Of a stretch of 49,883 bases of DNA, positions 26,301 through 33,854 are shown one piece after another. How positions within the stretch are numbered: position 1 is the stretch's first letter; each line of letters starts with the position of its first letter. The translations under genes and the position numbers were made by a program. Under the pieces are notes generated by a model, which saw only the letters and a list, made by a program, of their open reading frames with translations, made no database searches and had not been told where the DNA came from. Origin of the DNA: Roseomonas mucosa ATCC BAA-692 (lineage in GTDB: Bacteria > Pseudomonadota > Alphaproteobacteria > Acetobacterales > Acetobacteraceae); NCBI RefSeq assembly GCF_000622225.1, contig NZ_JHWD01000025.1:1-49883 (forward strand), in the 5' to 3' direction.

Positions 26301-26981
26301 TCAGTCCGCCGCCACGCCGTGCGAGCGCAGCAGGAAGAGGCGTACCTCGTGCAGGTCGCGCGCCACGGCGCGGCACAGGCCGCGCATCTCCTCGGTCGCT
26401 TCCAGCAGGTCAGGGATCATCACGGTCATCATCCCGGCCGAGGCGGCGGAGCGGACGCCGTTGTGCGAATCCTCCAGCGCCAGGCAGAGCTCCGGCGCCA
26501 CGCCCAGCCGTTCCGCCGCGCGCAGGAAGGGGTCGGGCGCCGGCTTGCCGGCGGCATAGTCGCCCTGCGCCACCACGGCATGGAAGCGCCCGGCCAGCCC
26601 ATGCATCCCGAGATGGTGCTCCACCTTGTGGTGCTGGGAGGAGGTGGCGATGGCCCGCGGCAGGCCCAGCCGGTCGAGCGCGTCCAGGATCTCCACCACC
26701 CCCGTCTTCAGCGCCAGCCGCGTCGCCGCCAGGGATTCGAAATCCCGTGTCCAGGCGGCCCGCAGGGCGGCCACCGAATCCTCGGAGCCGTAGAGGTCCA
26801 GCAGCAGCCTCCAGATGGTCGGCCAGGGATTGCCGACCATCTGCCGGTACAGCGCCTCGCTCACCGGCAGCCCCGTCTCCGCCCCGGCGGAGAAGAGGGC
26901 TTCCCGGTACAGGGCCTCGCTGTCGAAGAGCAGGCCATCCATGTCGAAGATGACGGCGGCGGGAGGTTGGGGCAGCGGCAT
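26301..26981 (-). CDS. HAD-superfamily phosphatase (beta-phosphoglucomutase-like)
   Basis: 226-aa HAD hydrolase. Motif I is [11 protein letters not shown] with nucleophile Asp13 and acid Asp15. Motif II lies in AIATSSQ, motif III Lys is in [14 protein letters not shown], and motif IV is [18 protein letters not shown]. The helical cap is at about residues 20-85. This subfamily includes phosphoglycolate phosphatases and beta-phosphoglucomutases; the substrate cannot be read. It ends 146 nt upstream of infA on the same strand. Confidence 0.9.
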   Translation of the reverse strand: MPLPQPPAAVIFDMDGLLFDSEALYREALFSAGAETGLPVSEALYRQMVGNPWPTIWRLLLDLYGSEDSVAALRAAWTRDFESLAATRLALKTGVVEILDALDRLGLPRAIATSSQHHKVEHHLGMHGLAGRFHAVVAQGDYAAGKPAPDPFLRAAERLGVAPELCLALEDSHNGVRSAASAGMMTVMIPDLLEATEEMRGLCRAVARDLHEVRLFLLRSHGVAAD

Positions 26982-27131
26982 GGGGCCGGTTTGCCGCCGG
27001 GACGCGCCCGGCGCAATCACGTCTTTCGGGGGGGGCGGACCGGCGCCCGGGCGATGCCGCCTCCCCTCCGCGCCAGTCCGCGGGGCCGCGCCTGCTTGAC
27101 CCATCCCCGCCCTTCGCGGCACCCAGGCACC

Positions 27132-27473
27132 ATGCAGGACCGCGACCCCTCCTCCGATCCCCCGGCCGCCTCGCCGGAACGCCCCCGCGCCGCCACGGAG
27201 ATCGAGCGGCAGGAGCGCCTTGCCCGGGCGCTGCGCGAGAACCTGCGCCGCCGCAAGGCCCAGGGCCGCGCCCGCGCCGCCCAGGAAACCGGCGAGGAAG
27301 CCAGCCAGGGGGCCACCCGGGCCAGCTCGGAAACGGCGCCGGAGGCCATGCCGGACGCGGCGCCGGCCGCCGCCCGGACCGCCGCCCGGACTGGCGACGA
27401 GGCCGGCGACGAGGCCGGCTCCGCGGGACCGGGGCCGCGCCCCGGCGCCCCCGCGGCCGACCCGGGGGGCTGA
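27132..27473 (+). CDS. Small conserved-type hypothetical protein (113 aa)
   Basis: The N-terminal half has an ordered basic helix (IERQERLARALRENLRRRKAQGRARAA) of the kind seen in small unnamed proteins widespread in alphaproteobacteria, often next to murA. The C-terminal half is low-complexity Ala/Glu/Gly/Pro. Transcribed in the direction of dcd and murA. The function is unknown; RNA or membrane contact through the basic helix is a guess. Confidence 0.6.
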   Translation: MQDRDPSSDPPAASPERPRAATEIERQERLARALRENLRRRKAQGRARAAQETGEEASQGATRASSETAPEAMPDAAPAAARTAARTGDEAGDEAGSAGPGPRPGAPAADPGG

Positions 27474-27558
27474 ACCGCGCGGCGCGCGGTTGCCCCGCCC
27501 CGCTCCGGCGGGCTAAGTCCCCGTCCTTCGCCGCCTTTTCCGCCGGACCTGCCCGCCC

Positions 27559-28113
27559 ATGTCGATCATGCCCGATACCTGGATCCGCCGCATGGCGACG
27601 GAACACGGGATGATCGAACCCTTCGTGGAGGCGCAGCGGCGCGAGGGCGTGATCTCCTACGGCCTTTCCTCCTTCGGCTACGACGCCCGGGTGGCCGACG
27701 AGTTCAAGGTCTTCACCAACGTGGACAACGCGCTGGTGGACCCGAAGCACTTCGCCGAGGACAGCTTCGTCACCCGCCGGGGGGCGACCTGCATCATCCC
27801 GCCGAACTCCTTCGCCCTGGCGCACACGGTCGAGTATTTCCGCATCCCGCGCGACGTGCTGGTGATCTGCCTCGGCAAGAGCACCTATGCCCGCTGCGGG
27901 CTGATCGTGAACGTCACCCCCCTGGAGCCCGAATGGGAAGGCCAGGTGACGATCGAGATTTCCAACACGACTCCCCTTCCGGCGCGTATCTACGCCAACG
28001 AGGGGATCTGCCAGTTCCTCTTCCTGCAGGGCGCGGGGGCGCCCGAGGTCAGCTATGCCGACCGGGCGGGCAAGTACATGCGCCAGCGCGGCGTAGCCTT
28101 GCCCCGCCTGTGA
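27559..28113 (+). CDS. dcd: dCTP deaminase
   Basis: 184-aa trimeric dCTP deaminase, which makes dUTP for thymidylate synthesis. Conserved blocks are [91 protein letters not shown]; the last contains the catalytic Glu (ANEGICQ). A second in-frame ATG four codons in is possible. It is 51 nt upstream of murA on the same strand. Confidence 0.96.
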   Translation: MSIMPDTWIRRMATEHGMIEPFVEAQRREGVISYGLSSFGYDARVADEFKVFTNVDNALVDPKHFAEDSFVTRRGATCIIPPNSFALAHTVEYFRIPRDVLVICLGKSTYARCGLIVNVTPLEPEWEGQVTIEISNTTPLPARIYANEGICQFLFLQGAGAPEVSYADRAGKYMRQRGVALPRL

Positions 28114-28164
28114 CCCGGATGGCCGGCGGCGGGATTCCGGGAATACAGTAGGGGGCTTATCGCA

Positions 28165-29424
28165 ATGGACCGTATTCGCGTGCGCGGGGGCAGGCCCCTG
28201 CGCGGCCGCATCCCCATCGGGGGCGCCAAGAACGCCGCCCTGCCGCTGATGGCGGCGGCGCTGCTGACGCCGGAGGAACTGGTCCTGACCAACGCCCCGG
28301 CGCTGGAGGACGTGCGCACCATGGGCAAGCTGCTGGCGCAGCACGGCCTCGCGGTGGAGCACGACACCGGCAGCCGCCGCATCAGCATGTCGGGCCGGGC
28401 CACCAACCTGGAGGCGCCCTATGACCTCGTGCGGAAGATGCGTGCCTCGGTGCTGGTGCTGGGGCCGCTGCTGGCCCGCTACGGCCGCGCCAAGGTCAGC
28501 CTGCCCGGCGGCTGCGCCATCGGCACCCGCCCGGTGGACCTGCATCTCAGCGCGCTGGAAACGCTGGGCGCGCGCATCGACCTGACCGGCGGCTATATCG
28601 ACGCCCGGGCCGAGGGCCGGCTCAAGGGCGCGCGGGTGGTCTTTCCCAAGGTGTCCGTGGGCGCCACCGAGAACCTGCTGATGGCCGCCGCCCTGGCCGA
28701 AGGCACGACCGAGCTGGTGAATGCCGCCCGCGAGCCGGAGATCGGCGACCTCGCCCAGTGCCTGATCGCCATGGGCGCGCGGATCGAGGGGGTCGGCAGC
28801 GACCGGCTGACCGTCGAGGGCGTGGACAGCCTGCACGCCGCCACCCACCCGATCATCCCCGACCGGATCGAGGCCGGCACCTATGCCTGCGCGGCCGCCA
28901 TCACCGGCGGCGAGGTGCTGCTGGAGGGCGCCAGCGTGCTGCAGCTCGGCGCCTGCGCTCGCGTGCTGCAGGAGGCCGGCGTGGTGCTGGAGGACCAGCC
29001 GGGCGGGCTGCATGTCCGCCGCCTGAACGGGCTGCACGGCGTGGACGTGATGACCGAGCCCTTTCCCGGCTTCGCCACCGACATGCAGGCCCAGACCATG
29101 GCGCTGATGTGCGTGGCCGACGGCGCCTCAATGCTCACCGAGACGATCTTCGAGAACCGCTTCATGCACGTGCCGGAGCTGACCCGCATGGGCGCCCGGA
29201 TCAACGTCCACGGCTCCTCGGCCATCGTGCGCGGCGTGCCGAAGCTCTCCGGCGCCCCGGTCATGGCCACCGACCTGCGCGCCTCGGTCTCGCTGATCCT
29301 GGCCGGCCTCGCCGCCGAGGGCGAGACCATCGTCAGCCGGGTCTATCACCTCGACCGCGGCTACGAGGCCGTGGAGGCCAAGCTGGCGGCGGTGGGCGCC
29401 GAGATCGGGCGCCTGCGGGACTGA
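28165..29424 (+). CDS. murA: UDP-N-acetylglucosamine 1-carboxyvinyltransferase
   Basis: 419-aa enolpyruvyl transferase that starts peptidoglycan precursor synthesis. The N-terminal [16 protein letters not shown], the active-site Cys117 in [16 protein letters not shown] (equivalent of E. coli Cys115, the fosfomycin target), and the [11 protein letters not shown] and [15 protein letters not shown] blocks are present. The Cys predicts fosfomycin sensitivity at the target level. It is followed by his genes, with a 110-nt gap containing GC-rich dyads. Confidence 0.97.
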   Translation: MDRIRVRGGRPLRGRIPIGGAKNAALPLMAAALLTPEELVLTNAPALEDVRTMGKLLAQHGLAVEHDTGSRRISMSGRATNLEAPYDLVRKMRASVLVLGPLLARYGRAKVSLPGGCAIGTRPVDLHLSALETLGARIDLTGGYIDARAEGRLKGARVVFPKVSVGATENLLMAAALAEGTTELVNAAREPEIGDLAQCLIAMGARIEGVGSDRLTVEGVDSLHAATHPIIPDRIEAGTYACAAAITGGEVLLEGASVLQLGACARVLQEAGVVLEDQPGGLHVRRLNGLHGVDVMTEPFPGFATDMQAQTMALMCVADGASMLTETIFENRFMHVPELTRMGARINVHGSSAIVRGVPKLSGAPVMATDLRASVSLILAGLAAEGETIVSRVYHLDRGYEAVEAKLAAVGAEIGRLRD

Positions 29425-29534
29425 CCGGCAAGGGCCGGAACGGGCCTGGAACGGGGCCGGCCGCCTTTCGCGCGGCCGACCCCTGCGTTCTGCGCGCTTG
29501 CATCCCGGGTGGGGCCTGGGACATAGGCGCCGCC

Positions 29535-30227
29535 ATGGACCATCCGCTTCCCGATGCCGCGGCTTTCCGCGATGCCGAGACCGGGCTCGTCATGGCTCTG
29601 CCCAAGGGGCGGATCCTGAAGGAGCTGACGCCGCTGCTGGCGAAGGCCGGGCTGCATCCGGAGCCGGACTTCTCCTCCGAATCGAGCCGCAAGCTGCGCT
29701 TCGCCACCAGCCATCCGGGGCTGGACGTGATCCGCGTCCGCTCCTTCGACGTGGCGACCTTCGTGGCCTTCGGCGCGGCGCAGATCGGCGTCTGCGGCGC
29801 CGACGTGCTGATGGAGCACGACTACCCCGAGATCTACGCGCCCCTCGACCTGCGCATCGGCGCCTGCCGCGTCAGCGTGGCGGAGCCGGTGGAGCGCGCC
29901 GCCACGGACGACCCCAGCCGCTGGAGCACCGTCACCGTCGCGACGAAGTATCCCCGCATCGCCGCCCGGCACTTCGCCGCCCGAGGCGTGCAGGCGGAGA
30001 TCGTCCACCTGAACGGCGCCATGGAGCTCGCCCCCTCGATGGGCCTGTCCCGCCTGATCGTGGACCTGGTGCAGACCGGCGGCACGCTGAAGGCCAACGG
30101 ACTGGTGGAGACCGAGGTCATCGCCCCCGTCACCTCCCGCCTCATCGTCAACCGCACCGCGCTCAAGACCGAGCCCGAGGCCATCGGCGCCTGGATCGCC
30201 CGGCTGCGGGCGGCCCTGGAGGGTTGA
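29535..30227 (+). CDS. hisG: ATP phosphoribosyltransferase, short form
   Basis: 230-aa catalytic subunit of the first histidine-pathway enzyme. The start of the core is VMALPKGRILKELTPLLAKAG, with GADVLMEHDYPEIYAPLDLRIGACR and the PRPP-binding block DLVQTGGTLKANGL. The C-terminal regulatory ACT-like domain of the long form is missing, so this is HisG-short, which works with HisZ as an octamer. No hisZ is present in the window. The stop codon lies inside the first copy of a 13-bp repeat. Confidence 0.95.
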   Translation: MDHPLPDAAAFRDAETGLVMALPKGRILKELTPLLAKAGLHPEPDFSSESSRKLRFATSHPGLDVIRVRSFDVATFVAFGAAQIGVCGADVLMEHDYPEIYAPLDLRIGACRVSVAEPVERAATDDPSRWSTVTVATKYPRIAARHFAARGVQAEIVHLNGAMELAPSMGLSRLIVDLVQTGGTLKANGLVETEVIAPVTSRLIVNRTALKTEPEAIGAWIARLRAALEG

Positions 30228-30257
30228 CGAGAAGGGTTGACGCGAAGGGTTGAAGCC
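30221..30257. repeat. Three 13-bp tandem repeats at the end of hisG
   Basis: The unit GGGTTGACGAGAA (30221-30233) is followed by GGGTTGACGCGAA (30234-30246) and a partial GGGTTGAAGCC. The hisG stop codon is the TGA of the first copy, so the repeat probably arose by duplication of the gene end. Confidence 0.75.
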
Positions 30258-30295
30258 GGGCGGGCTTTGCCTGTAGGCGTCGCGCGCATGGTTCA

Positions 30296-30347
30296 CGAGA
30301 GGGCGCCGCCCTCTCGCGCTCTCCCGCGAGGAACCTGAGGTTCCTCG
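30296..30347. repeat. Tandem pair of 9-bp triloop hairpins between hisG and hisD
   Basis: Hairpin 1 is CGAGAGGGC/GCCCTCTCG with loop GCC (30296-30316). Hairpin 2 is CGAGGAACC/GGTTCCTCG with loop TGA (30327-30347). They are 10 nt apart, both begin CGAG and end CTCG, and both have exact stems. There is no T tract. They resemble REP-type units and the hairpins near 41516-41801. Confidence 0.7.
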
Positions 30348-30425
30348 ACCTCCCATTCGTTTGGCTTGGCCTGGACGGCAGGGGGCCGCGGGCCATGCGG
30401 AACGCCACGGCAAGGACCCGCCCGC

Positions 30426-31715
30426 ATGAAGCGCCTCGACACGCGCGACCCGCAATTCGGCCCCCAGTTCGACGCCCTGCTCGACACCGCGCGGGACACG
30501 ACCGCGCGGGTGGACGGGCCGGTGGCCGAAATCATCGCCCGGGTGCGGGCGGAAGGCGACGCGGCGCTGCTGGACCTCACCGCCCGCTTCGACCGCTGGA
30601 CCCCTGCCGGCATCGGTGCGCTGCGGGTCGGCGCGGCGGAGGTGGCCGAGGCGAAAGCGCGCTGCCGGCCGGAGCTGCTGGCGGCGCTGGACGTGGCGGC
30701 GGAGCGGATCGAGCGCTTCCACGCCGCGCAGATGCCGCAGGACATGGTGCTGCCCGAGGACGGGCTGATGCTGGGCATGCGCTGGAACGCGGTGGACGCG
30801 GCCGGCCTCTATGTCCCCGGCGGCAAGGCGGCCTATCCCTCCTCGGTGCTGATGAACGCCCTGCCCGCGCGCGTTGCGGGGGTGGGGCGCGTGGTGATGA
30901 CCGTGCCGACCCCGGATGGCGAGATCCCGCCTCTGGTGCTGGCTGCCGCCGACCGTGCCGGCGTGACCGAGGTCTGGCGCATCGGCGGCGCGCAGGCCAT
31001 CGCAGCCCTGGCCTGGGGCACCGCCTCGATCCGGCCGGTGGACAAGATCGTCGGCCCCGGCAACGCCTATGTGGCGGAGGCCAAGCGCCAGGTCTTCGGG
31101 CGGGTGGGCATCGATTCCATCGCCGGGCCCTCGGAGGTCGTGGTGCTGGCCGATGCGGCGCAGGACCCGCGGCGGGTGGCCATCGACCTGCTGGCCCAGG
31201 CCGAGCATGACGAGGCCGCCCAGGCCATCCTGATCACCGACAGCGGGGCCATGGCCGAGGCCGCCGCCGCCGCCGTGGAGGAGGCGCTCCGCAGCTTGCC
31301 GCGCGAGGCGATCGCCCGCGCCTCCTGGGAAGCACACGGCGCCATCCTGCTGGTGCGGGACTGGGAGGAAGGCGTGGCGCTCTGCGACCGGCTGGCGCCG
31401 GAGCACCTGGAGCTGCTGGTGGAGAAGCCGGAGGCGCTCTTTGCCCGCATCCGCCATGCCGGGGCGGCCTTCCTCGGCGGCTGGTGCCCGGAGGCGCTGG
31501 GCGACTACGTGGCCGGGCCGAACCATGTGCTGCCCACCGGGCGCACGGCGCGCTTCGCCTCCGGGCTCAGCGTCTATGACTTCCTGAAGCGCACCACCTG
31601 GGTTTCGGCCACCGAGGCCGGGCTGCACCGCATCGGCCCCGCCGCCGTCACGCTGGCCGAGGCCGAGGGGCTGGGCGCCCATGCCCGCAGCATCGCGATG
31701 CGGCTGGGGCAATAG
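30426..31715 (+). CDS. hisD: Histidinol dehydrogenase
   Basis: 429-aa zinc enzyme for the last two steps of histidine synthesis. The blocks GLYVPGGKAAYPSSVLMNALPARVAGV, IDSIAGPSEVVVLADA, IDLLAQAEHDEAAQAILITDS and GPNHVLPTGRTARFASGLSVYDFLKR carry the usual Zn- and NAD-binding residues (Gln/His in AQAEHD; His in PNHVLP). An AAGGA site lies about 11 nt upstream. It is 198 nt after hisG, with repeats and hairpins in between, so the two genes may be processed separately. Confidence 0.97.
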   Translation: MKRLDTRDPQFGPQFDALLDTARDTTARVDGPVAEIIARVRAEGDAALLDLTARFDRWTPAGIGALRVGAAEVAEAKARCRPELLAALDVAAERIERFHAAQMPQDMVLPEDGLMLGMRWNAVDAAGLYVPGGKAAYPSSVLMNALPARVAGVGRVVMTVPTPDGEIPPLVLAAADRAGVTEVWRIGGAQAIAALAWGTASIRPVDKIVGPGNAYVAEAKRQVFGRVGIDSIAGPSEVVVLADAAQDPRRVAIDLLAQAEHDEAAQAILITDSGAMAEAAAAAVEEALRSLPREAIARASWEAHGAILLVRDWEEGVALCDRLAPEHLELLVEKPEALFARIRHAGAAFLGGWCPEALGDYVAGPNHVLPTGRTARFASGLSVYDFLKRTTWVSATEAGLHRIGPAAVTLAEAEGLGAHARSIAMRLGQ

Positions 31716-31736
31716 GCGCCGTCCGGGCGGGGCGGT

Positions 31737-32534
31737 TCAGTAGGTCCCGGATGTGCCGGGGCCCTTCGGCCTCGGCCCGCCCCGCATCGCCGCCACCGTT
31801 GCCTGCGCCCCTGCCGCCATCAGCCGGGCGTCGGAGGCCACGGTGACGAAGCGGAAGCCCTTCTCCACCATGCGCAGCGCGTACTCCGCCGTGCCGTTGT
31901 GGATGCAGGGCACCACGCCATGCTCCTTCGCCTTGGCGAGGATCATGTCGATCGCCTCCACCACCGGCTTCTCCTCCTGGTCGAAGCGCGGCGTGCAGCC
32001 CAGGGCGAGGGAAAGGTCGGCGGGGCCGACATAGACGGCGTCCAGCCCCTCGACGGAGAGGATCTCGTCGAGATTGTCGAGCGCCTGCCGCGTCTCGATC
32101 ATCGCCAGTCCGAAGACCGTGTCGTTGGCGTGCCGCGCATAGTCCGGCCCGGCATGCAGCAGCGCCCGGATCGGGCCGAAGGAGCGCATGCCGCGCGGCG
32201 GGTAGCGCAGCGAGGACACGAAGAGCTCCGCATCGGCGCGGGTATTGATCATCGGGCAGATCACGCCATAGGCGCCGGCATCGAGCATCTTCATGATGAT
32301 GCCCGGATCGAGCCAGGGCACGCGCACCATGGGCGTGGTTTCCGTGGTGGAGATCGCCGTCAGCATCGACACGGCGGCGGCGTAGTCCACCACGCCATGC
32401 TGCATGTCGATGGTGAGCGAATCCCAGCCCGCATGCGCCATGGTCTCGGCGGAGAAGACATTGGGAATGGCGAGCCAGCCATTCACCACCGCCTCGCCAC
32501 GCCCCCACAGCGTCCCGACCCTGTTCTCGCGCAT
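31737..32534 (-). CDS. HpcH/HpaI-family aldolase
   Basis: 265-aa class II pyruvate aldolase of the HpcH/HpaI family. The opening NGWLAIPNVFSAETMAHAGWDSLTIDMQHGVVDYA contains the catalytic His region. MLDAGAYGVICPMINTRADAE, MIETRQALDNLDEI (metal Glu) and YVGPADLSLALG (metal Asp) are present. The family cleaves 4-hydroxy-2-oxo acids to pyruvate and an aldehyde; this one resembles 2,4-dihydroxyhept-2-ene-1,7-dioate aldolases. It converges on hisD with 21 nt between them. The substrate is unknown. Confidence 0.9.
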   Translation of the reverse strand: MRENRVGTLWGRGEAVVNGWLAIPNVFSAETMAHAGWDSLTIDMQHGVVDYAAAVSMLTAISTTETTPMVRVPWLDPGIIMKMLDAGAYGVICPMINTRADAELFVSSLRYPPRGMRSFGPIRALLHAGPDYARHANDTVFGLAMIETRQALDNLDEILSVEGLDAVYVGPADLSLALGCTPRFDQEEKPVVEAIDMILAKAKEHGVVPCIHNGTAEYALRMVEKGFRFVTVASDARLMAAGAQATVAAMRGGPRPKGPGTSGTY

Positions 32535-32606
32535 GGCCGCTCCCTCCCTGTCGCTCTCCGGTGCCGGACTCGCCGGCCCGGGCGGCAGAATAGAGCAGAT
32601 CGCCGG

Positions 32607-32960
32607 TCAGGCCGGCAGCAGCGCGCCATGAGCCCGGGCCAGCGCGTCGCGCGCGGCCACCAGCGCGGCCAGGGACCGCCGCCCGGCCAGCAGCGCGGCG
32701 CGCTCGTCCTGGCCGATCTCGGCCATCTGCTCCTCCACGGATTCCACGCCCTCGGCGAGTTGCCCGTGCATCTCCTCCAGCCGCTCGCGCAGCGCCGCGC
32801 GTTCGTCGTGGCCCAGCACGCCGCGGCGCCAGTCATCCACGATGGTCTCGACCTCCCGCCGCACACGGTCGGGAGCCGCGCCCTTGCCCGCCAGTTCCGC
32901 GAGCCGCGCCAGGGCCTGGCGCTCTGGCGCCTGAGGCGCGCCTTGCCGATTCCCAGCCAT
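32607..32960 (-). CDS. Small helical hypothetical protein (117 aa)
   Basis: 117-aa protein that appears all-helical and charged (ALARLAELAGKGAAPDRVRREVETIVDDWRRGVLG; LRERLEEMHGQLAEGVESVEEQMAEIGQDERAALLAG). No signal peptide or membrane span. It is probably a small coiled-coil or helical-bundle protein; no family is recognised. It lies upstream of the HpcH/HpaI aldolase on the same strand, 72 nt apart. Confidence 0.65.
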   Translation of the reverse strand: MAGNRQGAPQAPERQALARLAELAGKGAAPDRVRREVETIVDDWRRGVLGHDERAALRERLEEMHGQLAEGVESVEEQMAEIGQDERAALLAGRRSLAALVAARDALARAHGALLPA

Positions 32961-33160
32961 GGGTCTCTTTCCCCTTCCGGGCCGAATATCCAGGCGGCAT
33001 ACTAGTTCATGATGTGTTCCTGTTGAAGCACCTTCGGCTTCGCCCTGCGGACAGCCCGGTCACGGGCATGGGAGCCATCTCCGCTTTTCCTGCTGTGAAG
33101 CTGCCGGGCGGGGCTTGCCCTGCCCGCCGTCTGCGGTTAAGGAGCGCCCACCCCGCGATT

Positions 33161-33235
<75 letters not shown>

Positions 33236-33392
33236 CGACCTTCCTGAACATCCCCCTCTGCTTCCGAGCCGGTTCCCTCGTTCGATGCACGAGGCCTCTG
33301 CTGCACGGCTGCGTCTTTGTCGGGGACGGTGGCGGACGGTCCCTCGCGCCTTCCAGGCGAGGTACGGCCGTGGGTTGGCGGCGTGGGCCGGG

Positions 33393-33629
33393 CTATCTGC
33401 GATAGGGCAGCTTCGGCCTTTGGATCTGGGCAGGCGTGGGACCATCCTCGCGCATTCGCGCCCATCGCGTCGGGTTCGCGGAACCCGGCCCCTCGCCGGG
33501 CACTTCCCAGACGCCACGCCGGACACAGCCGACTGTCAGCCCCCATTTCGGATCGTCGATCCAGACGATCTCGAGTTCGCCCGGTAGGTCGGTCGGCTTG
33601 TACCACTTCATGACCGAATCCCGCTTCAT
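33393..33629 (-). CDS. Hypothetical protein (78 aa) near tRNA-Thr
   Basis: Starts MKRDSVMKWYKPTDLPGELEI and is rich in Trp, Lys and Pro, unlike the Arg/Ala shadows around it. A second start six codons in (MKWYKP) has a weak AAGCGGGA site. The gene lies in the patch between tRNA-Thr and the GGDEF-EAL gene, beside unusually AT-rich sequence, and may be part of an inserted fragment. No family is recognised. Confidence 0.4.
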   Translation of the reverse strand: MKRDSVMKWYKPTDLPGELEIVWIDDPKWGLTVGCVRRGVWEVPGEGPGSANPTRWARMREDGPTPAQIQRPKLPYRR

Positions 33630-33639
33630 CTGTTGCGGG

Positions 33640-33790
33640 CGGGGTTGATACAAACCGAAACACCCCATGTAAACCAAATAGAGTACTTAGTTTTGAAGAA
33701 GAATTAAGTATTAATGATTTGCGCCAAGTTTATTCCGTGGAATTAAATCATGAGAGTAAAATAAATCGCATGCTATTGATGGGATTGCCT
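33640..33790. other. AT-rich patch, no gene supported
   Basis: This stretch (for example AGTACTTAGTTTTGAAGAAG, then AATTAAGTATTAATG) has much lower GC than everything around it. It carries no plausible ORF. It may contain the promoter of the 78-aa gene (minus) or be a remnant of foreign DNA near the tRNA-Thr gene. Confidence 0.5.
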
Positions 33791-33854
33791 CCCGCCATTG
33801 CTTGGCCGGTTCCCGTGGCATCCTTCCGCCGACGGATGTCCTTCGGAGCCCAGG

